This document shows positions 42,393-51,362 of a stretch of 64,000 bases of DNA, piece after piece. Numbering within the stretch: position 1 is the first letter of the stretch; every line of letters starts with the position of its first letter. Position numbers and translations under genes: made by a program. The notes beneath the pieces are model-generated. The model was not told the DNA's origin and ran no database searches. It saw nothing but the letters and a program-made list of their open reading frames with translations. Source of the stretch: Runella limosa DSM 17973 (GTDB lineage: Bacteria > Bacteroidota > Bacteroidia > Cytophagales > Spirosomataceae); contig NZ_KI519420.1 of NCBI RefSeq assembly GCF_000482465.1, forward strand, positions 929,308 to 993,307, read 5' to 3'.

Positions 42393-43508
42393 ATGATTTA
42401 TTTAGTTGGATTACTACTGGTTGTGCTGCTTGGTATTGCAATCGCCGTAGCAGCAAAATTGCAAAAGGTAATGGGTAGTACTCAATCAGAAAGTGAAGCC
42501 CCTGTGCCAAATAACAAAGCGAACGGTGCGCTTTGGCTTGTTTTCTTGGTGGGAGGGTCAGTCGCAATGGTGTGGTCTTATCTCGCCTCGCAGGACGCTT
42601 TCTTACCTGAAGCTTCTTCCCCACACGGTCGGGAAACGGATAGCCAATTTTGGCTTGATATGGGCTTATTGACGATTGCCTTCTTTATCGTAAATTTCTT
42701 GCTTTTCTTCTTCTCTTGGAAATATCAGTACAAAAAAGGCTATAAAGCTACTTTTTATCCTGAAAACCACAAGTTGGAGTTGATTTGGACTGCGATTCCT
42801 GCTGTGATCATGGCATCATTGGTGTTTTTAGGATTCCGTTCATGGACTAAAATCATGTCTGATGCACCAGCTGATTCTCAGGTGGTTGAAATTATGGGAA
42901 AACAGTTTGGTTGGATTGTTCGTTATGGAGGTGTTCAAGACAATAAGCTTGGAGGCTATAACTATAAGTTAATAGATGACAATAATAACAATCCAAGCGG
43001 GATAGATTATTCTGATGAAGCATCTTTTGATGATTTTATCAATGTAAGTGAAATGCACGTTGAAGTAGGTAAGCCCGTTTCATTGAAAATCCGTGCTCGT
43101 GACGTTTTGCACAGTGTGTATATTCCTCACATGCGTGTTAAAATGGACGCAGTTCCTGGCATGCCAACGAAATTTTGGTTTATTCCAGACAAATCAACTG
43201 AGCAAATGCGTGCAGAAACAGGGAATCCTAATTTTGATTACGAAATTGCCTGTACTGAAGTATGTGGACGAGGTCACTTTGCAATGCGCTTGCGCCTGAT
43301 TGTAGAAGATAAAGCTTCTGTTGATGCTTGGAAACAACAACAAAAGCCAGTACTCTCTACAATTTTAGAAGCTGATCCAAAATTCATTACTAAAATCCCA
43401 GAGAAATTGCGTGCAAAGGCAATGAATTATGCTCCTTACGTAGAAGAAGCTGATAGTACCACTGCTTCTACAGGTTCAGCTGCGGCTGCAAGTGCATCGA
43501 TGCGTTAA
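42393..43508 (+). CDS. coxB: Cytochrome c oxidase subunit II
   Basis: 371 residues. CoxB takes electrons from cytochrome c at its CuA site. Four hydrophobic segments are visible (about 1-20, 44-65, 90-112, 128-150), two more than the common two-helix form. The periplasmic cupredoxin domain has QFGWIVRYGG, HSVYIPHMRVKMDAVPGM and the CuA motif CTEVCGRGHFAM (about 286-297), with both Cys, His and Met ligands. An Asn-rich insert (DDNNNNPSG) lies in the domain. The C-terminal tail is Ala/Ser-rich and has no fused cytochrome c. It follows actF by 66 bp. Confidence 0.95.
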   Translation: MIYLVGLLLVVLLGIAIAVAAKLQKVMGSTQSESEAPVPNNKANGALWLVFLVGGSVAMVWSYLASQDAFLPEASSPHGRETDSQFWLDMGLLTIAFFIVNFLLFFFSWKYQYKKGYKATFYPENHKLELIWTAIPAVIMASLVFLGFRSWTKIMSDAPADSQVVEIMGKQFGWIVRYGGVQDNKLGGYNYKLIDDNNNNPSGIDYSDEASFDDFINVSEMHVEVGKPVSLKIRARDVLHSVYIPHMRVKMDAVPGMPTKFWFIPDKSTEQMRAETGNPNFDYEIACTEVCGRGHFAMRLRLIVEDKASVDAWKQQQKPVLSTILEADPKFITKIPEKLRAKAMNYAPYVEEADSTTASTGSAAAASASMR

Positions 43509-43539
43509 TAGAAATTATAACTTTAAAATCTAAATAAAA

Positions 43540-45417
43540 ATGTCAGTAGTAGAGGCTAACTTGGGACATGATGTCCACTCTCACGATGAACATGAGCACC
43601 ACGAGTTAAACTTCTGGCGCCAATATATCTTCTCTGAAGATCACAAAGTGATAGCCAAACAGTACATGATAACTGGTATTTTTTGGGCTATCATTGGAGC
43701 TGCGATGTCGGTTATTTTCCGTCTGCAACTAGGGTTTCCTGGCGCAGATTTGAGCTGGCTAAAGCCATTTCTAGGTGATTGGATTACTGAAACAGGTGCA
43801 TTAGACCCTAACTTTTACCTTGCTCTTGTCACCATGCACGGTACCATCATGGTATTCTTTGTATTGACGGCAGGTTTGAGTGGAACTTTCAGTAACTTCT
43901 TGATTCCATTGCAAGTTGGAGCTCGTGATATGGCATCAGGGTTCTTGAACATGCTTTCGTTTTGGTTGTTCTTTGTTTCAGGTTTATTGATGTTTATCTC
44001 TATCTTCCTTGAAACAGGGCCAGCAGCAGGTGGTTGGGTGATTTACCCGCCATTAAGTGCATTACCACAAGCTCACATGGGTTCTGAGATGGGGATGACA
44101 CTTTGGTTGTCAAGTATGGCAATTTTTATCATGTCTTCGTTGTTGGGAAGTTTGAACTACGTTACAACCGTAATCAACCTTCGTACACGTGGTATGACTT
44201 TCACGCGTCTTCCATTGACAATTTGGGCGTTTTTAATCACGGCTGTATTGGGAATTATTTCTTTCCCTGTATTGCTTTCAGCAGCCTTATTGTTGATTTT
44301 TGACCGTCACTTCGGAACAAGTTTCTACTTGTCAGAAATCTATATCAACGGTGAAGCTTTGCCAAACGTTGGTGGTAGCCCAATCTTGTTCCAACACTTG
44401 TTCTGGTTCTTAGGACACCCAGAAGTATATATCGTATTGTTGCCAGCCCTTGGTATTACGTCAGAAGTAATTGCAACCAATGCCCGTAAGCCAATCTTTG
44501 GTTACCGTGCGATGATTGCCTCTATCATGGCAATTGCATTCCTTGCCTTTATCGTATGGGCGCACCACATGTTCGTAACGGGTATGAACCCATTCTTGGG
44601 TTCAATCTTTATGTTCTTGACGCTGATTATTGCGGTACCTTCGGCGGTAAAAGCTTTTAACTACATCACAACTTTGTGGCGTGGAAACATCGTCTTTACG
44701 CCAGGTATGTTGTTCTCAATCGGTCTGGTATCGTTGTTCGTATCAGGTGGTTTGACGGGTATCATTCTTGGAAACTCGGCACTTGATATTCAATTGCACG
44801 ATACGTATTTTGTAGTAGCTCACTTCCACATTGTAATGGGTGCTGCTTCTGCTTTTGGTTTCTTCGCGGGTATTTACCACTGGTATCCAAAAATGTTTGG
44901 CCGTATGCTTAACAGCACACTTGGTCAAATTCACTTCTGGCTTACTTTTGCTGGGGTATATTTGGTGTTTATGCCAATGCACTACATCGGTATTGCAGGT
45001 TTCCCACGTCGTTATTACCAATTCACTAGCTTTGATTTTGGTAAGTCATTCACTGATTTGAACATGTTTGTTTCGATAGCTGCCATCTTTACTTTCTTTG
45101 CTCAGTTTATATTCCTTTGGAATTTCTTCTACAGCATGTTTAAAGGTAAAGTAGCACCTCAAAACCCGTGGAATTCAAACACATTGGAGTGGACAACACC
45201 AGTAAACGTAGGTCACGGAAACTGGGTAGGAGAAATTCCTGCCGTATATCGTTGGCCATACGATTATAGCAAGCCAGGATCTGACGTTGATTTTATTCCT
45301 CAAAATATTCCTCACTCTCAAACGCTCGAATCTAACTTCCCGCATGAGAATGAGTATATAGCGCAGGAAAAAGAAATTGAGGCTCAAAATTATAATGACC
45401 AGTTTGCGTCACACTAA
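43540..45417 (+). CDS. coxA: Cytochrome c oxidase subunit I
   Basis: A 625-residue heme-copper oxygen reductase core (A-family). Seen: GTIMVFFVLTAGLSGTFSNFLIPLQVGARDMA (low-spin heme ligand region, H in TMHGT), the CuB site HPEVYIVLLPALG with the crosslinked His-Tyr, HHMFVTG with the His pair, KAFNYITTLWRG (K channel end), and AHFHIVMG with high- and low-spin heme ligands. The His-rich N-terminus (HDVHSHDEHEHHE) is a lineage feature. It reduces O2 to water and pumps protons. The stop overlaps ctaA by 23 bp. Confidence 0.97.
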   Translation: MSVVEANLGHDVHSHDEHEHHELNFWRQYIFSEDHKVIAKQYMITGIFWAIIGAAMSVIFRLQLGFPGADLSWLKPFLGDWITETGALDPNFYLALVTMHGTIMVFFVLTAGLSGTFSNFLIPLQVGARDMASGFLNMLSFWLFFVSGLLMFISIFLETGPAAGGWVIYPPLSALPQAHMGSEMGMTLWLSSMAIFIMSSLLGSLNYVTTVINLRTRGMTFTRLPLTIWAFLITAVLGIISFPVLLSAALLLIFDRHFGTSFYLSEIYINGEALPNVGGSPILFQHLFWFLGHPEVYIVLLPALGITSEVIATNARKPIFGYRAMIASIMAIAFLAFIVWAHHMFVTGMNPFLGSIFMFLTLIIAVPSAVKAFNYITTLWRGNIVFTPGMLFSIGLVSLFVSGGLTGIILGNSALDIQLHDTYFVVAHFHIVMGAASAFGFFAGIYHWYPKMFGRMLNSTLGQIHFWLTFAGVYLVFMPMHYIGIAGFPRRYYQFTSFDFGKSFTDLNMFVSIAAIFTFFAQFIFLWNFFYSMFKGKVAPQNPWNSNTLEWTTPVNVGHGNWVGEIPAVYRWPYDYSKPGSDVDFIPQNIPHSQTLESNFPHENEYIAQEKEIEAQNYNDQFASH

Positions 45418-46417
45418 TTCTGATACAAATAATCGCTTATTTCAGAAGCTAGCACTTCTAACAGTAGTTGTCGTTTATGTTTTGATAGTAATCGGCGGGA
45501 TTGTTAGAAGTACTGGCTCTGGGATGGGTTGCCCCGATTGGCCAAAATGTTTTGGCTCTTGGGTTCCTCCAACGGAAGTTTCTGAACTACCTGCTAATTA
45601 CCAAGAAATTTTTGGTGCCAAATTAAAAGGAGAGGTAGAATTTAATGTATTTAAGACGTGGACAGAATACCTTAATCGGCTTTTTGGGGTATTTACTGGG
45701 TTCTTAATTTTTGCTACTCTTCTCGCTTCTATTCCTTTTCTTAAACGCGACCGACCTATTTTTTACATGAGCTTACTGGCATTTTTGCTAGTAGGGTTTC
45801 AAGGTTGGTTGGGAGCCAAAGTCGTTTCATCGGAGCTTGCGCCCGTTATGGTCACTTTGCACATGTTGCTGGCTATAGTCATCGTATTTGTACTGATTTA
45901 TACCATGGCAAGGTCGTATGTCGGGGATGTTCAACTCGCTGAAATCAAAAAGAAAACGTTCATAAATAAGTGGCTTATTTGGACGTTGATTCTATCACTT
46001 GTACAGGTCTTACTAGGAACACAAGTAAGGGAAGTGATGGATGTGGCGATAAAAGAACTTGGAGAAGCGGGCAGAAATCAGTGGATAGAGCATTTGGGCG
46101 TGAAATTTTATATTCACCGTTCTTACTCAATTTTGCTTTTTGGGTTGCACATAGGCTTACTTTACTGGTTACGAAAAGCGACCTCTCAAAGCGGTATCAT
46201 TTATAAGTTGACGTTGGCGTTGTTGGTGATGGTCATCATTGAAATAGCCACTGGGATTATCATGGCGTATTGGTCAGTTCCAGCATTTGCGCAACCTCTT
46301 CACTTGACACTCGCTACGATTGCACTGGGATTACAATTTGTGCTTTTGTTACTGATTAATGCCGAATTAGTCTTCAACAAAAGACAATTATTCACTACTG
46401 AAAATATTAACGCCTAA
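45395..46417 (+). CDS. ctaA: Heme A synthase
   Basis: CtaA oxidises the C8 methyl of heme O to give heme A for CoxA. 340 residues, eight helices: IGGIVRSTGSGMGCPDWPKCFGSWVPP (the Cys pair of the first loop), FKTWTEYLNRLFGVFTGF (E-x-x-x-x-R/H motif), VTLHMLLAIVIVFVLI, IHRSYSILLFGLHIGL and PLHLTLATIALGLQFVLL with heme-ligand His. I chose ATG 45395 (MTSLRHTN), overlapping coxA by 23 bp; a TTG at 45377 is the only earlier start. Translational coupling with coxA is likely. Confidence 0.93.
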   Translation: MTSLRHTNSDTNNRLFQKLALLTVVVVYVLIVIGGIVRSTGSGMGCPDWPKCFGSWVPPTEVSELPANYQEIFGAKLKGEVEFNVFKTWTEYLNRLFGVFTGFLIFATLLASIPFLKRDRPIFYMSLLAFLLVGFQGWLGAKVVSSELAPVMVTLHMLLAIVIVFVLIYTMARSYVGDVQLAEIKKKTFINKWLIWTLILSLVQVLLGTQVREVMDVAIKELGEAGRNQWIEHLGVKFYIHRSYSILLFGLHIGLLYWLRKATSQSGIIYKLTLALLVMVIIEIATGIIMAYWSVPAFAQPLHLTLATIALGLQFVLLLLINAELVFNKRQLFTTENINA

Positions 46418-46419
46418 CA

Positions 46420-47295
46420 ATGACATTGGCAATCAATTTATTTTTTGAAAAAGTACGTAGCTACTTGGAGTTGATGAAACTTCGCTTGGCGTGGTTAGTG
46501 ACTTTTTCGGGGGCGTTTGGATATAGCCTAGCGGTCGAAAAAGTGAACTGGCCTAGCCTATTACTTTTTATTTTGGCGGCTTTTTCAATCACTGGTGCGG
46601 CAAATATCATCAACCAAATCATTGAGAAAGATTTGGATAAATTGATGAAAAGAACCCAAAATCGACCACTTCCTAGTGGCCGTGTTTCGGTGAATGAAGC
46701 TACTGTGTTTGCCTTAGTCTTATTCGCTTTTTCGACGTTCATATTTTTGATGGAATTCAATGTAAGAGCGTGTGCTTTGGCCATCCTTTCCACGATTTTA
46801 TACGGGTTTGTTTACACACCTCTCAAACGCGTGGGGACGATAGCGGTTTTTGTAGGAGCCATTCCTGGGGCATTTCCGCCAATGATTGGCTGGGTGGCTG
46901 CCACAAATCAGTTTGGACTAGAACCAGGCATTTTGTTCGCGATTCAATTTTTCTGGCAATTCCCACACTTCTGGGCTATTGCTTGGGTGTTGGATGAAGA
47001 TTACAAAAAAGCAGGCTTTAATCTTTTACCTTCAAAAGGAGGAAAAGACCTAAATACGGCGATTCAAATGATGATTTATACCTTATTTCTCTTGCCAGTA
47101 GGGTGGTTGCCTTACGAACTTGGAATGACAGGAATTAACTCAGCGCTGGTCGCTATGCTGTTTGGAGTGTTGTTTTTGGCACAAACGTTTCATTTGATGC
47201 GGAAGTGCTCAGACAAAACAGCCCTACAGCTTATGTTTGGCTCATTTGCGTATTTGCCGATTGTACAAATCGCTTATTTGCTGGATAAGGCTTAG
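46420..47295 (+). CDS. ctaB: Heme O synthase (protoheme IX farnesyltransferase)
   Basis: CtaB attaches farnesyl to heme B to make heme O, the substrate of CtaA. A 291-residue UbiA-superfamily protein with about eight helices. The metal/diphosphate motif is NIINQIIEKDLDKLMKRTQNRPLPSGRV (about 62-89), and the second is the ILDEDYKKAGFNLLPS region (about 188-203, here VLDEDYKK), with FFWQFPHFWAIAW ahead of it. Starts 2 bp after ctaA. Confidence 0.96.
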   Translation: MTLAINLFFEKVRSYLELMKLRLAWLVTFSGAFGYSLAVEKVNWPSLLLFILAAFSITGAANIINQIIEKDLDKLMKRTQNRPLPSGRVSVNEATVFALVLFAFSTFIFLMEFNVRACALAILSTILYGFVYTPLKRVGTIAVFVGAIPGAFPPMIGWVAATNQFGLEPGILFAIQFFWQFPHFWAIAWVLDEDYKKAGFNLLPSKGGKDLNTAIQMMIYTLFLLPVGWLPYELGMTGINSALVAMLFGVLFLAQTFHLMRKCSDKTALQLMFGSFAYLPIVQIAYLLDKA

Positions 47296-47337
47296 TTGTT
47301 GAAAACTAAGTGATGACTTAAAACAATTTTTAAAACT

Positions 47338-47922
47338 ATGGCAAAGGTTGAAAAACTAAAGATAGAGGAAGCGCCAGAAACCTTGTCGATGGATCCCAAG
47401 AAGTTTATCTTGTGGGGTTTTATCGTAACAATTATCATGCTTTTTGCCTCGCAGACAAGTGCCTATTTGGTGCGTAGGGCAGAAGGAAACTGGGTTGAAT
47501 TTGAGGTTCCTCAAATTTTTTGGTATAGTTCTGTTGTCTTGATTATTAGCAGTATTGCCATGCACTGGGCATATTTAGCTGCAAAAAAAGACAATTTCAA
47601 TACGCTCAAAATCGCAATTTCTATTACTTTTGTGCTTGGACTGGCGTTTTTGTGGATGCAAGTAGAAGGATGGAAAGACCTAGTGGCCCAAAACATTTAT
47701 TTCGTTGGTAACCCCTCTGGTTCGTTCTTTTATGTTTTTACGCTTCTTCACGGTGTTCACTTGGTAACAGGTCTGATTGTGTTGTGTGTTACTTTTATCT
47801 CAGCAATGCGCCTAAAAGTTCACGCAAAAAACTTGAGAAGAATTGAGATTTGTACCACATATTGGCATTTTCTTGACATTCTTTGGCTTTATTTGTTTGC
47901 ATTTCTTTTGTATTTCCGTTGA
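47338..47922 (+). CDS. Cytochrome c oxidase subunit III (short copy)
   Basis: 194 residues with five helices, the five-helix form of heme-copper oxidase subunit III. Blocks: MDPKKFILWGFIVTIIMLFASQTSAYLVRR, VFTLLHGVHLVTGLIVLCVTFISAM and EICTTYWHFLDILWLYLFAFLLYF (the C-terminal YWHFxDxxWxxxF motif of subunit III). It stabilises subunit I. The longer paralogue follows directly; the two-gene arrangement is usual in this phylum. Confidence 0.93.
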   Translation: MAKVEKLKIEEAPETLSMDPKKFILWGFIVTIIMLFASQTSAYLVRRAEGNWVEFEVPQIFWYSSVVLIISSIAMHWAYLAAKKDNFNTLKIAISITFVLGLAFLWMQVEGWKDLVAQNIYFVGNPSGSFFYVFTLLHGVHLVTGLIVLCVTFISAMRLKVHAKNLRRIEICTTYWHFLDILWLYLFAFLLYFR

Positions 47923-47964
47923 TTAAACATTTTACTTAAAACCTGAATTTTTAATAGAATAACG

Positions 47965-48726
47965 ATGGCTGCTACTGCACAACCGAATGTGAAAAATGTA
48001 TGGCTAGGTGGAGTTGAGCCCATGAAGGCTAGCTACGGGAAGTTGATGATGTGGTTCTTTTTAGTATCAGATACATTTACTTTCTCGGCCTTGTTGGTTT
48101 CTTATGGCTTAGTTCGCTTCAGTTATCCTGCTTACGCGGGTAAGGTCGCTGATTTTGTATCATCACCTGCTTATTGGCCAATTCCTGAAAAGGTATTTGA
48201 TGCCCTGCCATTTATGCACGGCCTTCATGCCCCACTCGTTTTTGTAGGGATTATGACCTTCATTTTGATTCTTAGCTCGGTGACAATGGTACTTGCAGTA
48301 GAAGCAGGTCACCGCATGGATCGCGCTGCGGTTGAAAAATACATGTTGTGGACAATCCTCGGTGGCGCTACTTTCTTGGGTTGCCAAGCATGGGAGTGGA
48401 CGCACTTTATCCACGGTACAGACAATGGAACTGTGATCAAAGAATTGGTAGATGGCTCATGGGTTTCTAAAACCATTTTTGGGGCTAACCTGACTGAAAA
48501 CCAATACGGTCCTCCAGCGTTTGCTGATTTGTTTTTCTTCATTACAGGATTCCACGGTACACACGTATTCTCAGGAGTAGTGCTTAATTACTTGATTTTC
48601 TACAGAACATCAACTGGTTTTTATGATCGCCGTGGTTCTTATGAAATGGTAGAAAAAGTAGGTCTTTACTGGCACTTTGTTGACTTGGTGTGGGTATTCG
48701 TATTTACATTCTTTTACTTGGTATAA
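47965..48726 (+). CDS. Cytochrome c oxidase subunit III (long copy)
   Basis: 253 residues, also subunit III. KLMMWFFLVSDTFTFSALLVSYGLVRFS at the start, VEAGHRMDRAAVEKYMLWTILGGATFLGCQAWEWTHFI, FFITGFHGTHVFSGVVLNYLIFYR and the closing EMVEKVGLYWHFVDLVWVFVFTFFYLV motif. An insert of about 40 residues between the first helices (YPAYAGKVADFVSSPAYWPIPEKVFDALP) explains the extra length. Gap of 42 bp to the shorter copy. Confidence 0.94.
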   Translation: MAATAQPNVKNVWLGGVEPMKASYGKLMMWFFLVSDTFTFSALLVSYGLVRFSYPAYAGKVADFVSSPAYWPIPEKVFDALPFMHGLHAPLVFVGIMTFILILSSVTMVLAVEAGHRMDRAAVEKYMLWTILGGATFLGCQAWEWTHFIHGTDNGTVIKELVDGSWVSKTIFGANLTENQYGPPAFADLFFFITGFHGTHVFSGVVLNYLIFYRTSTGFYDRRGSYEMVEKVGLYWHFVDLVWVFVFTFFYLV

Positions 48727-48767
48727 TTTACTACCTAATCTCTAATCTCCTTTAATTAAGAAAAAAT

Positions 48768-49082
48768 ATGGCACACGTTCACGAACACGACGAAAACGCT
48801 GGCGCAGAACAACGCAAAGCAATTTGGCGTACATTTTGGATTTTACTTATCCTTACGGCTTTAGAGTTCTTGATTGCATTCACATTGACTGCAGGTACGC
48901 TTAAAACAGCTATCTTCGTTGGAATGACGATCGTAAAGGCTTTCTATATCGTAGGTGAATTTATGCACCTTAAACACGAAGTAAAGTCGTTGATTTGGGC
49001 AACTTTGCTTCCTTGTATTTTCGTCGTTTGGTTGCTAATAGCATTAATGACTGAAGGCGGTTCTATTTTTGACTTGAGATAG
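48768..49082 (+). CDS. Cytochrome c oxidase subunit IV-like protein
   Basis: 104 residues with three helices (about 24-44, 48-65, 75-96) after a His/Glu-rich cytoplasmic start (MAHVHEHDENAG). Matches the prokaryotic subunit IV/CyoD-like family: WRTFWILLILTALEFLIAFTL, GMTIVKAFYIVGEFMHLKHEVKSLIW. A small structural subunit in the oxidase. It follows the second subunit III gene by 41 bp and is 4 bp from the SCO-like gene. Confidence 0.92.
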   Translation: MAHVHEHDENAGAEQRKAIWRTFWILLILTALEFLIAFTLTAGTLKTAIFVGMTIVKAFYIVGEFMHLKHEVKSLIWATLLPCIFVVWLLIALMTEGGSIFDLR

Positions 49083-49086
49083 TTCT

Positions 49087-49605
49087 ATGCAAAAGTATAT
49101 AAAAGCCGGAATGCTAACCTTGGTGTTGGCATTACCGGCTTTCATTGTTTTATTCTTACATAGCTTTGGTGAAAATCACTTTGAGCTACCCTATTTTGTC
49201 CCCGCAGTTGATGCCGCTGGAAAGCCAATTTTAAACGGAAAGGATACCGTTTTTTATCAGGTTCCATCAGCCGTTCAGGGGACGATTAAAGTTGCTGGAT
49301 TCTTCAATCCAGACAGTGATGCAGTGGTAAGACAGCATTTTGATAGGGCAAAAAAACTGTTTGAAAAAGAAGCAAGCTTTAGTGTGGAGAAAGGAGCTCC
49401 CGAACTACTGATAGATACGTACAAGCTTGGCAATTTGAAAAATGGTAAATCAAAACAAACCATTCCCTACAACGAACAGTTGGTGTTAGTGGATAAACAA
49501 GGCTATATTCGAGGTTTTTACAATGGTAAAGACGAAAAGGATGTAGAACGTTTGGTGACCGAAATAAGCGTACTGTTAGATATCTATCAAAAAAAGGAAA
49601 AATAA
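49087..49605 (+). CDS. SCO-like protein lacking the copper-binding CxxxC
   Basis: 172 residues: an N-terminal helix (about 8-27) then a thioredoxin-like region. Position (after oxidase genes and before DUF420) and C-terminal similarity (QLVLVDKQGYIRGFYNGKDEKDVERLVTEISVLL, like the last strand and helix of SCO1) point to a SCO protein, which helps load CuA. But the region where SCO proteins have CPxxCP reads VAGFFNPDSDAVVRQHF, with no cysteine anywhere in the chain. It is also shorter than usual SCO (about 200-220). So it cannot bind copper in the standard way; it may be a scaffold or a degenerate copy. Confidence 0.7.
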   Translation: MQKYIKAGMLTLVLALPAFIVLFLHSFGENHFELPYFVPAVDAAGKPILNGKDTVFYQVPSAVQGTIKVAGFFNPDSDAVVRQHFDRAKKLFEKEASFSVEKGAPELLIDTYKLGNLKNGKSKQTIPYNEQLVLVDKQGYIRGFYNGKDEKDVERLVTEISVLLDIYQKKEK

Positions 49606-49607
49606 GT

Positions 49608-50150
49608 ATGTCAACAATTACTGTTCCGCAAAATAAAAAATTCAATCAGTGGATCAACATAATCGCCGTTGCGATTCCCGTTGTGGTCGCTATTTTGTTG
49701 AATCCAAGTATTCCCAAAGTGAACTTGGGTGAGTGGACAAAAACACTACCGCACGTCAATGGTGTCATTAATTCTCTGACAAGCGTGTCGCTGCTCGCTG
49801 GTTTTTATTTCATCAAGCGTAAAAATATCGCTGCTCATCGGGTTATGATGACCATTTCCTTTTGTTTAGGGGCGCTTTTCTTGGTGAGCTACGTCTTGTA
49901 TCATTTATCGAACGAATCTGCCGTCTTCGGAGGCGAAGGAATCATTCGTCCAATTTATTATTTCTTGCTTATTACGCACATTACGCTTTCGATTGGGGTT
50001 GTGTGGTTTGTGCTACGCGCGGTATATTATGCGTTTAGCAATCAGATAGACCTGCACAAGAAAGCCGTTAAATGGGCGTTTCCTATTTGGCTCTATGTCA
50101 GCATAACGGGCGTAATCGTTTACTTGATGATTTCACCTTACTATCACTAA
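49608..50150 (+). CDS. DUF420 family membrane protein
   Basis: 180 residues with five to six helices. The DUF420 pattern is clear: LPHVNGVINSLTSVSLLAGFYFIKRKNIAAHRVMMTISF, FLVSYVLYH, IRPIYYFLLITHITLSIGVVWFVL and LHKKAVKWAFPIWLYVSITGVIVYLMI. Conserved His residues in the helices suggest metal or heme contact; the family is linked to cytochrome oxidase assembly (CtaG/CtaM-like roles in Gram-positives). Starts 2 bp after the SCO-like gene. Confidence 0.93.
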   Translation: MSTITVPQNKKFNQWINIIAVAIPVVVAILLNPSIPKVNLGEWTKTLPHVNGVINSLTSVSLLAGFYFIKRKNIAAHRVMMTISFCLGALFLVSYVLYHLSNESAVFGGEGIIRPIYYFLLITHITLSIGVVWFVLRAVYYAFSNQIDLHKKAVKWAFPIWLYVSITGVIVYLMISPYYH

Positions 50151-50171
50151 CCGATTTTAATCAACAACACT

Positions 50172-50450
50172 ATGAAAAAGTATGGTATTCTTTTATTGGT
50201 GATGCTCCTATTTGTGGTAAGCACTAACGGGGCGTTTGCCCAATGCGCCATGTGTAAAGGGGCGGTTGAAACCAATATGAGCACTGGAAAAAACGTGATT
50301 GGGAACGGTATCAATGTAGGTATCGCTTATCTATTTGTTTTTCCCTATCTAACGGTGGCTGTGATAGCTTATTTGTGGTACAGAAATAGTCGTAAAGCCT
50401 TAGAACAAAAAATGGCGCTACAGGCACGTATGCGCGAAGTGCTTAAATAA
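50172..50450 (+). CDS. Small membrane protein of the cox operon
   Basis: 92 residues: signal peptide (1-23, GAFAQ), CAMCK directly after the cleavage site, a hydrophilic stretch GAVETNMSTGKNVIGNGINVGI, one helix (about 56-75) and a basic tail. Not recognised as a named family. The CxxC just outside the membrane and its place after DUF420 suggest a part in oxidase assembly, for example thiol or metal handling, but that is inference. Small proteins of this kind are common at this spot in the phylum, as I recall. Confidence 0.7.
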   Translation: MKKYGILLLVMLLFVVSTNGAFAQCAMCKGAVETNMSTGKNVIGNGINVGIAYLFVFPYLTVAVIAYLWYRNSRKALEQKMALQARMREVLK

Positions 50451-50474
50451 AACCAACACGTGTCGAAGAGCTCT

Positions 50475-51338
50475 ATGTATTCCTCAGCCAAACCTCTTTT
50501 TGATTATATCGTTCAAAACATCACTGCCTATCCTCACAAGGAAGCGAGGGCCATGGCATTTATGCTGATGGAACATTTCTTACGGCTTCGCAACGTGGAT
50601 GTGCTCGTAGATAAGCCTATCCCCGCCAATGCCTCGCAGCCTGACTGGGATACCATCGTCAAACGCTTAAACCAAAGTGAGCCAGTACAACACATCATTG
50701 GTTCGACGTATTTCTGCAATTTGGAGTTTAAAGTATCGCCGTCGGTACTTATTCCTCGTCCAGAAACGGAAGAATTGGTGCGGTTGATTGTGAAGGATTG
50801 TTATTGGGAGGAAAACCCTGTCAAAATTGTTGATATTGGCACAGGAAGCGGCTGTATTGCGATTGCCCTCGACCGATTTATGTCGTTTGCCAAAGTGTGG
50901 GGTTGGGATGTGTCGGAAGACGCCTTAGCGATTGCGCAAGAAAATGCCCACCGTTTGTTGTCAGAGGCCACGTTTGAAAAATACGATATTTTAAAAGAAG
51001 ACACTTTTGCGGGTGAGTTTGATTGTGTGGTGAGTAATCCGCCCTACGTGACTTATTCCGAACAGTCGAGCATGGAGCCCAATGTATTGCGTTTTGAGCC
51101 GCATTTGGCGTTGTTTGTGGAAGATACCGATCCGTTACTTTTTTATCGTGCCATCGCCGATTTTTGCCTTAAACACTTGAAAAAAACGGGCGCTTGCTAC
51201 GTCGAAATCAACGAACATTTTGGACAAGCCACCAAGCAGCTTTTTATAGAAAAAGGCTTTGTTAAGGTTGATGTCATCCAGGATATGTACGGAAAAGACC
51301 GCATCGTGAAAGCAAAGCTGTCGATAGAGGGTCTGTAA
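50475..51338 (+). CDS. prmC: Release factor glutamine N5-methyltransferase
   Basis: PrmC methylates the Gln of the GGQ motif in RF1 and RF2. 287 residues with the N-terminal helical domain (YSSAKPLFDYIVQN), the family ...VQHIIGSTYFCNLEFKVSPSVLIPRPETEELVRLI, SAM motif IVDIGTGSGCIAIALDRF, and NPPYVT (Asn188-Tyr191), the catalytic loop. A GTG at 50460 could also start the frame; ATG 50475 (MYSSAKP) fits the family better. It follows the small membrane protein by 24 bp. Confidence 0.93.
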   Translation: MYSSAKPLFDYIVQNITAYPHKEARAMAFMLMEHFLRLRNVDVLVDKPIPANASQPDWDTIVKRLNQSEPVQHIIGSTYFCNLEFKVSPSVLIPRPETEELVRLIVKDCYWEENPVKIVDIGTGSGCIAIALDRFMSFAKVWGWDVSEDALAIAQENAHRLLSEATFEKYDILKEDTFAGEFDCVVSNPPYVTYSEQSSMEPNVLRFEPHLALFVEDTDPLLFYRAIADFCLKHLKKTGACYVEINEHFGQATKQLFIEKGFVKVDVIQDMYGKDRIVKAKLSIEGL

Positions 51339-51362
51339 TACTACATCGGTTTTTGTTTAAAA

